From: Sebastes aleutianus
Lineage: Eukaryota > Chordata > Actinopteri > Perciformes > Sebastidae
Direction: 5' to 3'
Assembly: GCA_916700875.1 (NCBI GenBank)
Contig: CAKAKS010000031.1
Coordinates: 17,637,148-17,701,147 of the forward strand
Length of the DNA: 64,000 bases
Shown piece by piece: positions 26,101-39,717 of this stretch. Position numbers and translations under genes: made by a program. The first letter of the stretch is position 1; every line of letters begins with the position of its first letter. A model generated the notes under the pieces. The model was not told where the DNA came from and did no database searches. It saw nothing but the letters and a program-made list of their open reading frames with translations.

Positions 26101-27811
26101 ACGGCGAGGCTAAAAAGGCCCTCAGTCGTTTCTTTCCCACACTGTGTGATCAAGTCCAGTCATTAACAACAAATGTTCATTCATTGTTGATCAATTGTGC
26201 AACGCTTTGTTCATCAGAAATGTTAATCAATGACGTGTTTGTGTTGGGTCCTCCAGTGAGGCTTAAATTAGCGCAGTCCTAATTGGACTAACCCAGAATG
26301 TGGCGACACACGTCCACAATGAGCCCGCAGGGTTAAAGCTCAACTTGTAAGTTAGGAAGGCTCTGCTCTCCATCATAAAACTACTGCACGGTGCCTTTGA
26401 GCAAGGCATTTGCTCAAGTTTTCACTAGCCAAAAGAAACAGCATTTGGCAAAGAATTGTAAGAATGTGAAGGAGAATGTAAGAAAGCGGTGTATACATGC
26501 TCCTGCAGGCTGTTCTCACGCCATTTCCATAGTTATTTTAACCCAAACGTTGACTTATATGTCACATAACTTCCATACTTAAGTTATGCCAATTCCGTAG
26601 TTATTTTAACCCGGACTACAATCTTTTCATAAACCTAACAAAGTAGTATTGTTGTTTCAAGTTCCTGTGAAGATGGAAGTTTATTTTGAAAAGATGTATG
26701 CTTGCATATTACATGCAGGAAGGTACGAAAAATTAGGTAAGATATCATATGTTTGCTCATGAAACACTGTTCCTTTCTAATTGTCTAAATTGCTGTTGTT
26801 GTCTCCACAGACTCTAAAGGTCTGTCCAATCCAGGTGAAGTAGAAGCTCTGAGAGAGAAAGTGTACGCGTCTTTAGAGGCCTACTGCAAACAGAAGTACC
26901 CCGACCAGCCTGGCAGGTATGAATACAAACACAGCAATGACTGTGTGTGTGTGCACATACCCACACTTGTCCTCATTTGCTCTCTCTTCGTTTAGGTTTA
27001 ATAAATTGCACATTGTATTAATGAGAAAGGAAAAAAGATTAGCGTAAAAAAAAATGTTTTCAATATATTTTCATTCATTTTCCATCTGTTTATTACATGT
27101 TGCTCTCCTGCCAATTAGCTGTTTGGATGCCAGAAAAAGTTTCGAGGGTTTAAAAGAGGGCCTCATGCAAGAACATTTTTGGTATTCTTATCCTAAGAGC
27201 TAGTTAACGTTTGCTGTTAGCTCCGTGCAGGACTGTGCTGCTTACCGGCTGCTAACAGCTAACGTTAACCAGCTCTCGTCCTGCCGATTTCAACACGGGA
27301 GGTGCTTTTGATTTACATCATGATGCATGCAGACTCTACTCAGTAAAAATTAGTATTGGGCAAAGGTTAATTCTAACGTTATCATGATGTGTTCAAGTCT
27401 TGTAAAATGTAGTTTTTGGCGAGAAATTTAAATAAACAGTTGTATGAAGGAGATGTTTTCACAGCAATATAAAATAGATAATAGAGTAACGTTACTAAAG
27501 GAGTGTGTGTTGAAGTACATGGGGTTACATGTGTGGCTGTTGCACATTAGGTTGAAGGCGCTGTACGCATGTGCATCATCAGTGGTATAGTTTGTCATCC
27601 ATCTCGTCCTCTTGTCAGATGCATAGTGATCCTGTTTCTAATTTTGGTCTTGTGTTTTGACAGGTTTGCCAAACTGTTGCTGCGGTTACCAGCGCTGCGT
27701 TCCATCGGCCTCAAGTGTCTGGAGCACTTGTTCTTCTTCAAGCTCATCGGCGACACGCCCATCGACACGTTCCTCATGGAGATGCTAGAAGCCCCGCATC
27801 AAATGACATAA
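2663..27811 (+). CDS. rxra: retinoid X receptor alpha, 3' eight coding exons (5' partial)
   Basis: Nuclear receptor NR2B1, a ligand-activated transcription factor that binds DR1-type elements as a homodimer or as the shared partner of RAR, PPAR, TR, VDR and LXR. Exons join in frame: 2663-2813, 5580-5759, 11680-11849, 18741-18870, 20508-20640, 23590-23681, 26811-26916, 27664-27811, all GT-AG, giving 369 residues and a TAA stop. In order they encode the end of the A/B region, two C4 zinc fingers with P-box CEGCKG, a charged hinge, the ligand-binding domain (ASFSHRS, LLATGLH and GLKCLEH ligand-pocket stretches) and the AF-2 helix [13 protein letters not shown]. The human protein is 462 aa, so roughly the first 93 residues (one or two exons) lie left of the window. 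Closeness to RXRA rather than RXRB/G rests on sequence plus the wdr5-brd3-vav2 neighbourhood; which teleost duplicate (rxraa or rxrab) is undetermined. Odd: the D-box reads RDNKH where RDNKD is expected. Confidence 0.96.
2860..3588 (+). mobile_element. dispersed inverted-terminus element, family A, near full-length copy
   Basis: About 730 bp. The left part is ATTAATCG-rich; the right end is cgtgttaactttgtcagccc, roughly complementary to the agggctgtcagttgattaa left end of the copy at 45847. Further partial copies lie at 54927-55125 and 62648-62795, all in the same orientation. Bears a perfect DR1 (3294-3306). A non-autonomous DNA transposon is inferred; superfamily not decided. Confidence 0.75.
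3294..3306 (+). promoter_or_regulatory. perfect DR1 hormone-response-element sequence
   Basis: AGGTCA-G-AGGTCA, two consensus half-sites spaced by one base, the site class bound by RXR homodimers, PPAR-RXR, HNF4 and COUP-TF. It is part of the family A transposon. Occupancy cannot be judged from sequence. Confidence 0.5.
3652..4340 (+). mobile_element. degraded Tc1-like transposon relic
   Basis: The left end (cagtgcctttagggagtttt) resembles the cagtgccttcagaaagtatt terminus of salmonid-type Tc1-like elements. The interior keeps recognisable pieces: ctctgaccgcactgag, aaggacaac, gaagccgctcc and ggtctgatgaaacc. No intact transposase frame remains. Confidence 0.55.
4819..5342. mobile_element. MITE with 30-bp terminal inverted repeats
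   Basis: Left terminus 4819-4848 and right terminus 5313-5342 are inverted repeats matching at 28 of 30 positions, starting AGGCCCTGTCTACAC. The interior has no open frame of note. Length 524 bp. Confidence 0.8.
5580..5759 (+). CDS. rxra: rxra exon: DNA-binding domain core
   Basis: Acceptor after a CT-rich tract (tctcctcag), donor gtacag. Encodes [19 protein letters not shown], the whole second zinc finger and the T-box side, ending MGMKRE. The D-box residue before the sixth cysteine is His (CAC) and the following residue is Val. Confidence 0.97.
5760..11679 (+). other. rxra intron (5.9 kb)
   Basis: Holds a fold-back element (10763-11247), a short TG microsatellite near 9197-9214, poly-G/C tracts (near 6145, 8328 and 8930) and a small hairpin with TTTTAACAC arms near 8380-8406. 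Short frames here lack splice context or family resemblance. Confidence 0.7.
10763..11247. mobile_element. inverted-terminus MITE
   Basis: Arms 10763-10809 and about 11207-11247 are imperfect inverted repeats beginning AGTTAGCAT and sharing GGTTCCCTC and CAATGGG. AT-rich interior without coding potential. Confidence 0.6.
11680..11849 (+). CDS. rxra: rxra exon: hinge
   Basis: Acceptor catgcag, donor gtgagt. Encodes [20 protein letters not shown] and the acidic linker to helix 1, ending APSNS; the reading frame joins both neighbours. Confidence 0.95.
12100..12217. repeat. long imperfect palindrome
   Basis: Left arm from gatgacagtgataata and right arm ending tatcattgtcatc are complementary over about 50 bp with small mismatches, enclosing taaggtg and aaaataac blocks. 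Probably a fold-back MITE. Confidence 0.6.
13870..14974. mobile_element. TTAA-flanked composite MITE
   Basis: TTAA at 13870-13873 followed by AGGGTCAACTCA; the other end is the complement of AGGGTCAGTTCA followed by TTAA at 14971-14974 (10 of 12 terminal bases match). A second repeat appears nested inside (about 14350-14945), starting ccatagactgtaaataag and ending cacttttcagacc. Confidence 0.55.
17197..17535 (+). mobile_element. truncated TTAA MITE
   Basis: Left end TTAA then AGAGGACCTATTATGC. The segment near 17484-17515 (attaaagcatgtaaacatgt) matches the right part of the MITE at 60051-60576, so the two are relatives. The right terminus is lost. Confidence 0.5.
18741..18870 (+). CDS. rxra: rxra exon: ligand-binding domain helices 1-5 start
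   Basis: Acceptor ttccctgcag, donor gtctgt. Encodes [20 protein letters not shown] through [19 protein letters not shown]. Confidence 0.96.
18871..20507 (+). other. rxra intron (1.6 kb)
   Basis: AT-rich, with no repeat boundary or coding signal that I can support. Confidence 0.6.
20508..20640 (+). CDS. rxra: rxra exon: ligand-binding domain, ligand pocket
   Basis: Acceptor gccgcag, donor gtcatt. Encodes [20 protein letters not shown] through GVGAIFD. The Arg of SHRS corresponds to the carboxylate-binding arginine (R316 in human). No insertion is present before helix 7, unlike some fish RXRB proteins. Confidence 0.96.
20690..21335. repeat. AT-rich repeat with internal direct copies
   Basis: Two related units about 300 bp apart (20865-20952 and 21174-21262) share a gccttattactg-tctataaagc core. 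A perfect short palindrome aagccattaataatggctt lies at 20810-20828. Probably an old repeat element. Confidence 0.45.
21707..22630. mobile_element. hAT-like non-autonomous element
   Basis: Starts agggctgcacatttaatcg and ends near aataatcgggattatcattt. The internal block 22110-22290 recurs at 27320-27490 (tggcgaga, gagatgttttcacagcaata), showing it is a dispersed family. Confidence 0.55.
23073..23103 (+). repeat. GA dinucleotide microsatellite
   Basis: About 13 GA units with minor interruption, continuing as a purine-rich stretch to about 23120. Confidence 0.9.
23590..23681 (+). CDS. rxra: rxra exon: ligand-binding domain helices 7-8
   Basis: Acceptor atgtgcag, donor gtaact. Encodes [20 protein letters not shown] and [10 protein letters not shown]. 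Confidence 0.96.
23682..26810 (+). other. rxra intron (3.1 kb)
   Basis: The first half is a composite repeat (23948-25450); the remainder has a G-tract near 26085 and nothing I can name. Confidence 0.6.
23948..25450. mobile_element. composite of TTAA-ended MITEs
   Basis: The left edge is TTAA followed by AGGGTAGCTTCGC; the right edge is tggagtatcgctttaa, an inverted AAGCGATACTCC end. Both are typical of fish MITEs, but the ends do not match each other well, so this is probably two elements joined or nested. Confidence 0.4.
26811..26916 (+). CDS. rxra: rxra exon: ligand-binding domain helix 9 region
   Basis: Acceptor gtctccacag, donor gtatga. Encodes [20 protein letters not shown] then [15 protein letters not shown]. 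Human has NPAEVEAL, so one Ala-to-Gly change. Confidence 0.96.
26917..27663 (+). other. last rxra intron
   Basis: Contains a partial copy (about 27225-27495) of the hAT-like element at 21707, with the shared gagatgttttcacagcaata block. Otherwise nothing notable. Confidence 0.6.
27664..27811 (+). CDS. rxra: rxra last coding exon: dimer interface and AF-2
   Basis: Acceptor ttttgacag. Encodes [20 protein letters not shown], then the H11-H12 region ending APHQMT and TAA at 27809-27811. Identical to recalled mammalian RXRA over nearly its whole length. Confidence 0.97.
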
Positions 27812-30472
27812 TAGCAGAGAGGGTTGAGCCCTCCTCACCCTCTCCCTCTCTCTCTCTCCCCCCGCCACCTCTACATCTCCCACCAGCCCTGGATCGGGAG
27901 CAGGGTTCCTTTTTTAAAAATCCCGTCTCCAGCAATGGACAGATCATGTGACGACTTTGGATGGAGAAACCTCTCCCTTCCTCCCATTCCTCCCTCCCCC
28001 TCTTCCCCTTTTGATGCGTTTCAAAACAATGAATTCATCATGTCAATGGGTCTGTTTTATACCTTGTAAAAATATATAAATAAGAAAAATATATATATAT
28101 ATGAAAATCACACGGCAACACGAGTGACAAACAGAGGACTTAAAAATAAGGTCGGACAGAAGACGAACGTTATTGAGCCATCGTTTTCATCCTCGCTTTT
28201 CCTACACCATGACAAGAAAAAGCAGAGATGATCAGGTTTTTAACACCCACAGTTGCTTGCAGGTATTTTGAAAAACAAAAATAATCGGCGTTGATGTCAT
28301 ATTTGGATGCTCAGCGTTGTGACCGGGACAATCGTGGACTGCTGGGAGAGCCTCAGGCTGTCTAGACTTGGACCTGAGCCCTCTTTTTCTCTCTTTCAGG
28401 ACTTCGGGGAGGGACGGTGGTGGTGGTGGGGGTGGGTGGAGCGACAACGTCTGCTCAAAGGAACTCGTCGGTTCCTGCCTGACTCGACTGAACACGTCAG
28501 GTCTTGCACTAGCTGTTTTTGAAGTGTGAGCTTTTTTCTGGAGTAGAAGTGGGTTAACAAGACTGCAAGTGCTCAAAAAAAACTCAGGTCTCTGCCCAAT
28601 TCCAACAAATACAACCATGTCTTACTCTATTAGCACTGTGCGACACCGGGGGAGGACGACATATTAGTTCGCTGATCAGCCCTTCAGTTAATAGATCGAA
28701 CGAGAATTTGGGGAGCTTGTTACGTACAATCTGTATTCAGTCATCTGCATACGGGAAGATGCAGGCTGTTGTAAATTAGCCACACATTAGCTTTATGCCA
28801 CATGACGCTCTGAAAGGCTACCAGCAGGTGCAGGATTTGTCATCCTATTTCACAGCATTTGCTGCAACCTTACAGGTGAGCCCAGCAAACTCGGATGGCT
28901 GTGGAAGTGAGCGCACAGTCAAAATCTGTGGGGAAATATCGTCGCTTTGCCGGCCTCCGAGCTCCTTTTTTTCCATCCCTTTCTCCAACCTCTCCACTTC
29001 TCATTTTGTGTGACTTTCACACAATTCTACACCTCCACACTCAGAAATCCCTCTGCCTCCACGCAGCGGTGTGTTTCGAAACACCTCATATCTACCTGTA
29101 CAGAAAGTTACAACCGTATACAGTATTGACATTATTTTTCAGTTTTTGATTTTAACAACAGCAATGCACAATTACCTCTGTTTCCATCCCTCCGTCAGCT
29201 CTCGACACTCATCGAACCATTTTACAGTATGCGGGAGAAGTGCTTGTCGTTGCAGCAGAGCCATTATTTGTTTATTTGTTTTGTTACTTGGCACTTAACC
29301 TCATGACAGCGGAGTCGGGTTCCCAAACGGAGAGCCGATGTTGATGTAATCGACCTCTGAGGTGGAATTTGGCCCCGGTCAGGGACGTCCCCGATTGTTT
29401 TTTCCTCCTCAGAGGGGACCCACACACTTGCTCTCTCTGCACTTCTCTGGACAACCAAGTGTCATTCAAGTCGAACTGAAATGTTAGATATCTCCATGTT
29501 ATGTATAAATATGCTTTATGCCCATATTCTGCTTTTTTCCCCTCCTCCTCTCCTTTTCTCTAAATGCTGCAGCTGCTGCAAAACTATGCATTAAGTGCAT
29601 TTCCAAAGATTGTCCACAGAGCGGGTACATGTTAGTATGGCTCAAAGTGTTTGTGAGGTGTGCGTCCGCTGTAATATTTTCCTGGACCGGAGTTAATATC
29701 TTATTTAGGTTATCTTACCCACTATTAAGACATTTGATAGTCATTCTGTACTGGCTTCATTGACCATTGACAGAAAATAAGCAACTCATTTTTAAAGTGT
29801 TTTATGAAACAGTGGAGCGTAGCAGAGTTTAAGGACGAGTATGATATGAGAAAAGGAACAAAAGATCCTTTTAGTTAAATCAAGGATTTTATTCCGATAT
29901 CTGCCTATTCACCACTCTTTCATAAGCAACTTGACACTATCTGGACCTGAAAAACAAAACCTGAGCACTGTGTTTTTAACTGAAATGGATCATGATTTGA
30001 GGTGTATGGAGTCCTGAGTGTGCCACTTGAATAATTTTTTTTCCCAGTGTTTAATTATAATCAACTCATCATTTTTAATAAGTTTAAAAGAATATGAATT
30101 AGATTTGCATTTCAAATGTGCATCAAAAAAGTAAATATAATATATTTGCTTATTCAGTTTAAATTATTGATTATTATTGTCATAATACTGATTTTAAGAC
30201 TTTTAATTTTTTTTGTAAACCATTTTCCTAACACTGTATATATCACAATTAATTTGTTTCCTGCTGTAACATTTACAGTTACCATTTTGTGATTGCTTTC
30301 ATTTAAAGCGTCACTTAAAAAATGAAATGAAGTCCAACCCACAGAGCAGAAACAGGAGCTTTTATTGGCCAGCTATTGGCATCTGATCCGCCCCCACGGC
30401 TCCTTTTATCTTTGCTTTTTTATTATTATTTGTCAACGAATTAATTGACAATGATTAAATGTTATAGCCTCA

Positions 30473-30797
30473 AACAACTATTTGCGATGGAAAGATATAG
30501 AGGAGTAATGTCTACCTGAGCAGAGAATGAAGTCGTTCTCCTTGTGTGTTGTAATTCAAGCTTTTCCGTGCTTTGTTGACATAGCCGGGCCGGCCTCGCA
30601 TGCCTTTTAGTGCATGTGAGCGTGCCCCACTGGCTAGCTCACGGCCGCCGCTCTGCACTGCTCTCATACGACGGTTACAGCAGATAACGCCGTCTGTCAG
30701 CATTATTGCCGTTGTTTGCCGTTGTTTGCCGTGTTAGCGCTGTTAGCACCGTTAGCTGCGAGCCGCTGACTCAGCCGTCGCCATGCTGAGAGTCATG
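30473..30797 (+). repeat. dispersed repeat, family B
   Basis: Matches 62231-62608 in vav2 intron 1: shared gcatgtgagcgtgccccact, ggctag, ggttacagc and gataacgccgtc. Contains short GTTAGC and TTGCCGTTGT tandem motifs. Lies in the inferred rxra 3' UTR. Confidence 0.7.
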
Positions 30798-32232
30798 ACA
30801 AAGAACGTATATTGCCGAGAGATGAATGTCAATTGTTTGTTCCATTGCAACATCAGCGCCCACCAGAAAAGCTACGCTTCCGTCACTTTGGACTGAAAAC
30901 GACTACCGGACGGCAGTAAAACGTCCGCCTAAAAAGTGCCGTACAAAAGTAAAACAAAATTATTTCTATTCTATCGGCATATTCTACCGAAATGGCCTGT
31001 GTTGAACAATAAAATATTCTAAATATAAATTGAATTTCGAATTTAGCACCTTCAAGTCTGAAAAACTTTTTTAATTATTCTGGTGGCACCATCAGGACTC
31101 CATAAAAGTGTTGACTCCAACCAAGACACCAATGATACAATGACCATGTGCTAACTTCTCACAATGTTTTGGGTCTAGTTTCACAGAAGGTCCTCTAGTA
31201 TGGGGGGTTGACGTTGCAGATGTTAATCCACCTCTATGAAACTGATCTCTTTCTTCATGAAGAAAAAGCAAAAAAAAAGTTGGTTCAGATGCCAGATCTG
31301 AAAAGTCACATACTGTATGTGTACACTATATAGCTGCAAGCAGGACGACAACATTTCCTTTCAGTCAGAGAGCAGTTTGGATATGAGAAGAGTGATGAGG
31401 AATGTGAGCTCCCTCTAGTGGAAGAGAAGCAGCGCTGCAACACTACTTGAATTTTTCTACAAGTATTTAATCAGACAAAAAAGATGGCACTTTTTCTCGC
31501 TGTGTTATTATTATCATCAGTGTTCATTTTTGATCAGACAAAACCTCAGTGTCTGTGCTTGTTAAAACTGAAAAAAAGAAGAAGCAATAACTTCAGTATG
31601 ACCTATTGGCTTTTGGGTTTTATTATTACTCAACTATGGAACTATCCAGGTGACAGTATTGACTGCCAGTCTGAGCTCAGTTTACACTATTTATATTCTG
31701 GAACAATTCTACTTGTTTGTCTGTTAAAACAATGTATGGCAAAGAGAAACTTAACTCTTTTTTGTAAGACTGGGCTAGATTTGCTGATTTTCTTCTTTTT
31801 TTTTTAGAGAAACGTTGCAGATTTTAAATCAAACAAAGCAGATATTAAACGTTTGTGACCCAACTTTAAAATGAATATCCTCCTGCTCCCTTAAAGTCTG
31901 ACGTGTCCCCCTCTTTAGTTTACTGTGATTGGCGACCGCGGGTCTCTTAAAGCCATAAAGTGGATGATGTGCGAGCTCAACAGACGAGGATCTTCTTGAC
32001 TCGATCAAGAACCGATCAACCCACATGAATGCTTTATAACATAAAGCTCTATTTTGTTAATATGTATATGTGTATATATTTATAAATATATATCGACAGA
32101 TCTGTTCCTTGAGTATTTCCAACATTGAAAAGAGGGAGACAAGTCTTTCAGACCAAACTGTTCCACAAAACTCAGAATTTTTGTTTTTTGTTTTCACAAA
32201 TATCTGAGGGTTTTTCTTCAAACGTGACTTTC

Positions 32233-32732
32233 NNNNNNNNNNNNNNNNNNNNNNNNNNNNNNNNNNNNNNNNNNNNNNNNNNNNNNNNNNNNNNNNNNNN
32301 NNNNNNNNNNNNNNNNNNNNNNNNNNNNNNNNNNNNNNNNNNNNNNNNNNNNNNNNNNNNNNNNNNNNNNNNNNNNNNNNNNNNNNNNNNNNNNNNNNNN
32401 NNNNNNNNNNNNNNNNNNNNNNNNNNNNNNNNNNNNNNNNNNNNNNNNNNNNNNNNNNNNNNNNNNNNNNNNNNNNNNNNNNNNNNNNNNNNNNNNNNNN
32501 NNNNNNNNNNNNNNNNNNNNNNNNNNNNNNNNNNNNNNNNNNNNNNNNNNNNNNNNNNNNNNNNNNNNNNNNNNNNNNNNNNNNNNNNNNNNNNNNNNNN
32601 NNNNNNNNNNNNNNNNNNNNNNNNNNNNNNNNNNNNNNNNNNNNNNNNNNNNNNNNNNNNNNNNNNNNNNNNNNNNNNNNNNNNNNNNNNNNNNNNNNNN
32701 NNNNNNNNNNNNNNNNNNNNNNNNNNNNNNNN
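32233..32732. other. assembly gap, exactly 500 N
   Basis: Placeholder gap. The 22 bases before it (32211-32232) are identical to the 22 bases after it (32733-32754), suggesting unmerged overlapping contig ends. Confidence 0.97.
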
Positions 32733-33366
32733 TTTTTCTTCAAACGTGACTTTCTTAAAAATCAATCCTGATCAACCAGCAGAATCGCAGCAGCTCTAAA
32801 GAACCAACCAGCTTCTCAGCAGTTTATGGGACCTCAAAAAACCATGAAAGAGAAAAAAATACAAGACTTTAAAACCCTCCAAAATGTATGTGTTGCTTGG
32901 CAATTGTATGTTCAAAAAGTGTAATCAGGAAAAAGCTGAGCTTTGTGACACAATCACTGCTTTCTTTGTTGCTTTGACGGTAAAATGGAAAAAAAAGGAA
33001 AAAAAAAAATACTTGGAAAAAGATCTATTTTTGTACAAAGGTAATTTTATCCCTTGCTTGTGTACTCTGTCCTTTCCCCTTTTTCTTCTGCGGGCTGTCG
33101 TATACGTTGTGGAAAAGCTTATTCAACGAGGCAATTTTCAGATTGAAAATTTTTAAGGTGCGAGGAATTTTGTTGGCTTTGGCACCTCGGTAACTGTGTC
33201 GCCTTTACTTTGCCATTTTCAACCTGTCGCTGCAAGACGGGGAATGTCTTCTTTCATTATATTTTTGTCGATTTTTTTTTAAAAAAGGAGATGGATTTTT
33301 TTTGTCATCTGTTCTTTGTGGGTTGTTCTCTGATGTTCTATCTTTTCATGGACAGAAAAAAAGGTT

Positions 33367-33372
33367 ATTAAA
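33367..33372 (+). terminator. rxra: candidate distal rxra poly(A) signal
   Basis: ATTAAA followed 12 bp later by the GT-rich downstream element gtgagctcgactgagtctgt. Confidence 0.4.
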
Positions 33373-33429
33373 AAAAACTCAAAGTGAGCTCGACTGAGTC
33401 TGTGTTCAACGTTCAAGTAAAACATCATG

Positions 33430-34513
33430 AAACATACAAAAACTGGTTTATTATTTAGTCGCAGGTTATAGCCGTCAAATGCAAACATGTATTCCACGAA
33501 AAAAAAAAAGAATCCAGGTTAACTACGGAGAACAGAGCTTTGTGTTGCAGAACTACAGTAGGAGCTAATCGAAGCAGAGGAGGCCTTAAAAAACAAAGAC
33601 AGCTAAAATAAATCACAATACGTCAGTTCAATATGTACAAATCCTAGAACACAAAATAACTGCATTTGGTCACCGTCGTAAACTGTTAAAATTAGACATA
33701 GGAGGGAGGACTTAATTCTCCAACAGGACTGTAAAAGATTCATAACATTTGGGGGCGTCTGTGACATCATACATCACATTTTATTGAGGCATTTTTAACT
33801 TTACTTCTCACGTACTTCTCAACTTCAAATCCTGGTTTGTTGCCCTAAAAGGACTCTGAATATATCTTGCTATAGCACACAGTGAGATCTGGCATTGGAT
33901 ATTAAGAACACTAATAGTGGTGCCACTTGAATAAATAACATCCGTAAGATGTCTTCTTTTTTTTTTTTTTACACCTAGAGCTTGATGTCAAAATCGCCCT
34001 CTCCACCTTGAAGTCTGAAGACGACACTACACAAATTCACAGACAAATTAAAAAGGCAAAAGAAATCATAGAAAGGCCAAATAAGCGTTACATTTATTGT
34101 ACAAGACCAGAAATGCTCAGTTATATGACGCCGTGACATCAGGGTTAATGCAGTGTCAAAAAAAAATACTGAAGCACCAGAACAGCAACATTGTTGTAAA
34201 GTATAACAAAACTTTCCCCGTGGAGACGACAAAATCTGGCACACGTTAACAGACACGTGGAATATATCTCAGATGTGACGAGGGGTGGGTGGGGGTGGTG
34301 GGTGATTCGCGTCCGCTGCACGACCGACTCCGGCTGATACTGTACGTGGTTGTCTCATTTTGGTTCTCCTCGCTGAATTTCATTACCCAAAAGCCCTCTG
34401 CATCCCGCAGGAGCTCTCTGTTAGAAAAAAAGTCCTCTTTTCTTACAACAAAATAATAGAAAAAAAAAAAAAGAAAAGAAATATGAATGGCCCAAAAAGA
34501 TCCAAAAGGGGGC
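33430..34513 (-). other. wdr5: wdr5 3' UTR (inferred extent)
   Basis: About 1.1 kb after the stop, AU-rich with several AATAAA options; no other gene seen. The end is inferred from the distal signal at 33447-33452. Confidence 0.45.
33447..33452 (-). terminator. wdr5: candidate wdr5 poly(A) signal
   Basis: AATAAA on the minus strand, the last such signal before the rxra end; U/GU-rich sequence follows on that strand. Nearer alternatives exist (AATAAA complement near 33781 and 34089). Confidence 0.4.
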
Positions 34514-38331
<3,818 letters not shown>

Positions 38332-39078
38332 GGTGAGGAAATGAGCATCTATTGAGCACGATCCTGAAACAGAGGAAAGCAGACATTGTTAGTAAGAGCC
38401 AGACAACCAAAGTGAAACAATGCATAACCAACTGTGCATAGTCTGAAGATTTTAAAAAAGGCACAGCAACATGCATGGTATAGATGTCTATCATTATTCA
38501 AATGTGAAATAACCTAACTGTGTTTAAAAAGGTCTGCAATATAAGGAGACAGCTGTGCCCCACATGTCACAACACAACAATAATACGTCGATAATACTGT
38601 ATTGTCAGACAGGTCTGAAATTTGTTTTGCATCACAGCAGCTCCATTTGCAACATCACAAAAAGGACAAAGACAAGAATAACAAGGATACGTACATTTAA
38701 ACATTACAATAACAGAAGACGATATTCAGGGCCCTTCAACGTACATTTGATCTGGGATTAGGCTCCATATTTAGTTTTAGGATTGACTGGTGTACAAAAG
38801 AGTGCTTCAGTCTAACCTTATTAAATCGTGGAACCCTGTATCTCCGATTTGATGGTAACAATTCATATTCACTGTTCAAAACACGGTTGGGGTCAGAGAC
38901 GATGGTGTTAGCCAGCCTTAATATGCTACTCATAATGAGCAACTCATTATGATGCATTAGTGTATGATGTTAATTACAAAATATGTGTTTACATCATTAT
39001 TATGTGCATACTGATCTCTTCCATGACTACATACATCATTTAATTCAAGTGAGTTTTAATTGCACTGTGCAGTAAAAG

Positions 39079-39348
39079 CAGGTGTTACATCAAAATCTGT
39101 CACCACCGAAATCTGTGACCATCTGAGAGCCAGCAACACATGAGGTCACCATTTCTGACGGCTGCTGTCAGAAAATGTGACCCCACTGGCTGTATCTGTG
39201 TAATAAAAAAAAACACAAATATAATTAAAAAAAATGTTTTATCTACAGATATATTCACCATTCTGACGACAGCCGTCAAAAATGGTGACTTATGTGATGC
39301 TGGTTCTCTGCGGTAACAGATTTCGGACATATTTCGGTGTGACACCTG
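39079..39348. mobile_element. fold-back element with ~90-bp arms
   Basis: Left arm 39079-39171 and right arm 39263-39348 are inverted copies sharing CAGGTGT, CCGAAAT, CACCATTT and TGACGGCTG blocks in the same order, around a ~90-bp A-rich loop. Non-coding. Confidence 0.75.
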
Positions 39349-39356
39349 ATTTAATT

Positions 39357-39717
39357 TTTTTTTTTAATTGAAGAAAATGAATTTACAAACATTAAGGCAT
39401 TGTAATTTAAACTCAATACTTCTAACATGGATAGGAAAGATAACTTAAATTATTAAAAAAAAAATATATAATAAAAAAAATAAAAGAGGGGGTAGAAAAT
39501 AATTCAAGAAACAAAAAAGAAATGCATGAATAAATAAATAAATAATAAGACTGCACTCTTCCATAGTAGCTCTATCATCATCATATATCAGTTCTTCATA
39601 AGCAGCTCTGAGGAGACACTTTGCATGTTGTCCTTTCATTAGTCTTAAAGCACTGAGATGATCGTCCACCAGCAGTATCAGATTGTTCAATAACAAGGTC
39701 ACTCTTAATGTCCTTCA
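39357..39717 (-). mobile_element. retroposed insert with poly(A) and target-site duplication
   Basis: Flanked by 17-bp direct repeats TGACACCTGAYTTAATT at 39340-39356 and 39718-39734 (one mismatch). On the minus strand the 3' end is an A-tract abutting the repeat. The body includes a 5' part with some coding-like appearance (39540-39702) but no family I recognise. Source gene or SINE unknown. Confidence 0.55.

Larger units (their letters stand above)
27812..33390 (+). other. rxra: rxra 3' UTR (inferred extent)
   Basis: No further frame with family resemblance follows the rxra stop before wdr5. Candidate poly(A) signals are AATAAA at 31008-31013 and ATTAAA at 33367-33372, the latter followed by a GT-rich stretch (33384-33407). 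Includes a dispersed repeat (30473-30797) and the assembly gap. The end point is inferred. Confidence 0.5.

Noticed and set aside
31484..31807. 107-residue open frame MALFLAVLLLSS...
   Set aside because: Hydrophobic, AT-driven composition, inside the inferred rxra 3' UTR, with no family resemblance or splice context.
32057..32799. Long open frames spanning the N gap
   Set aside because: Their length comes from runs of unknown residues; flanking codons show no gene-like sequence.
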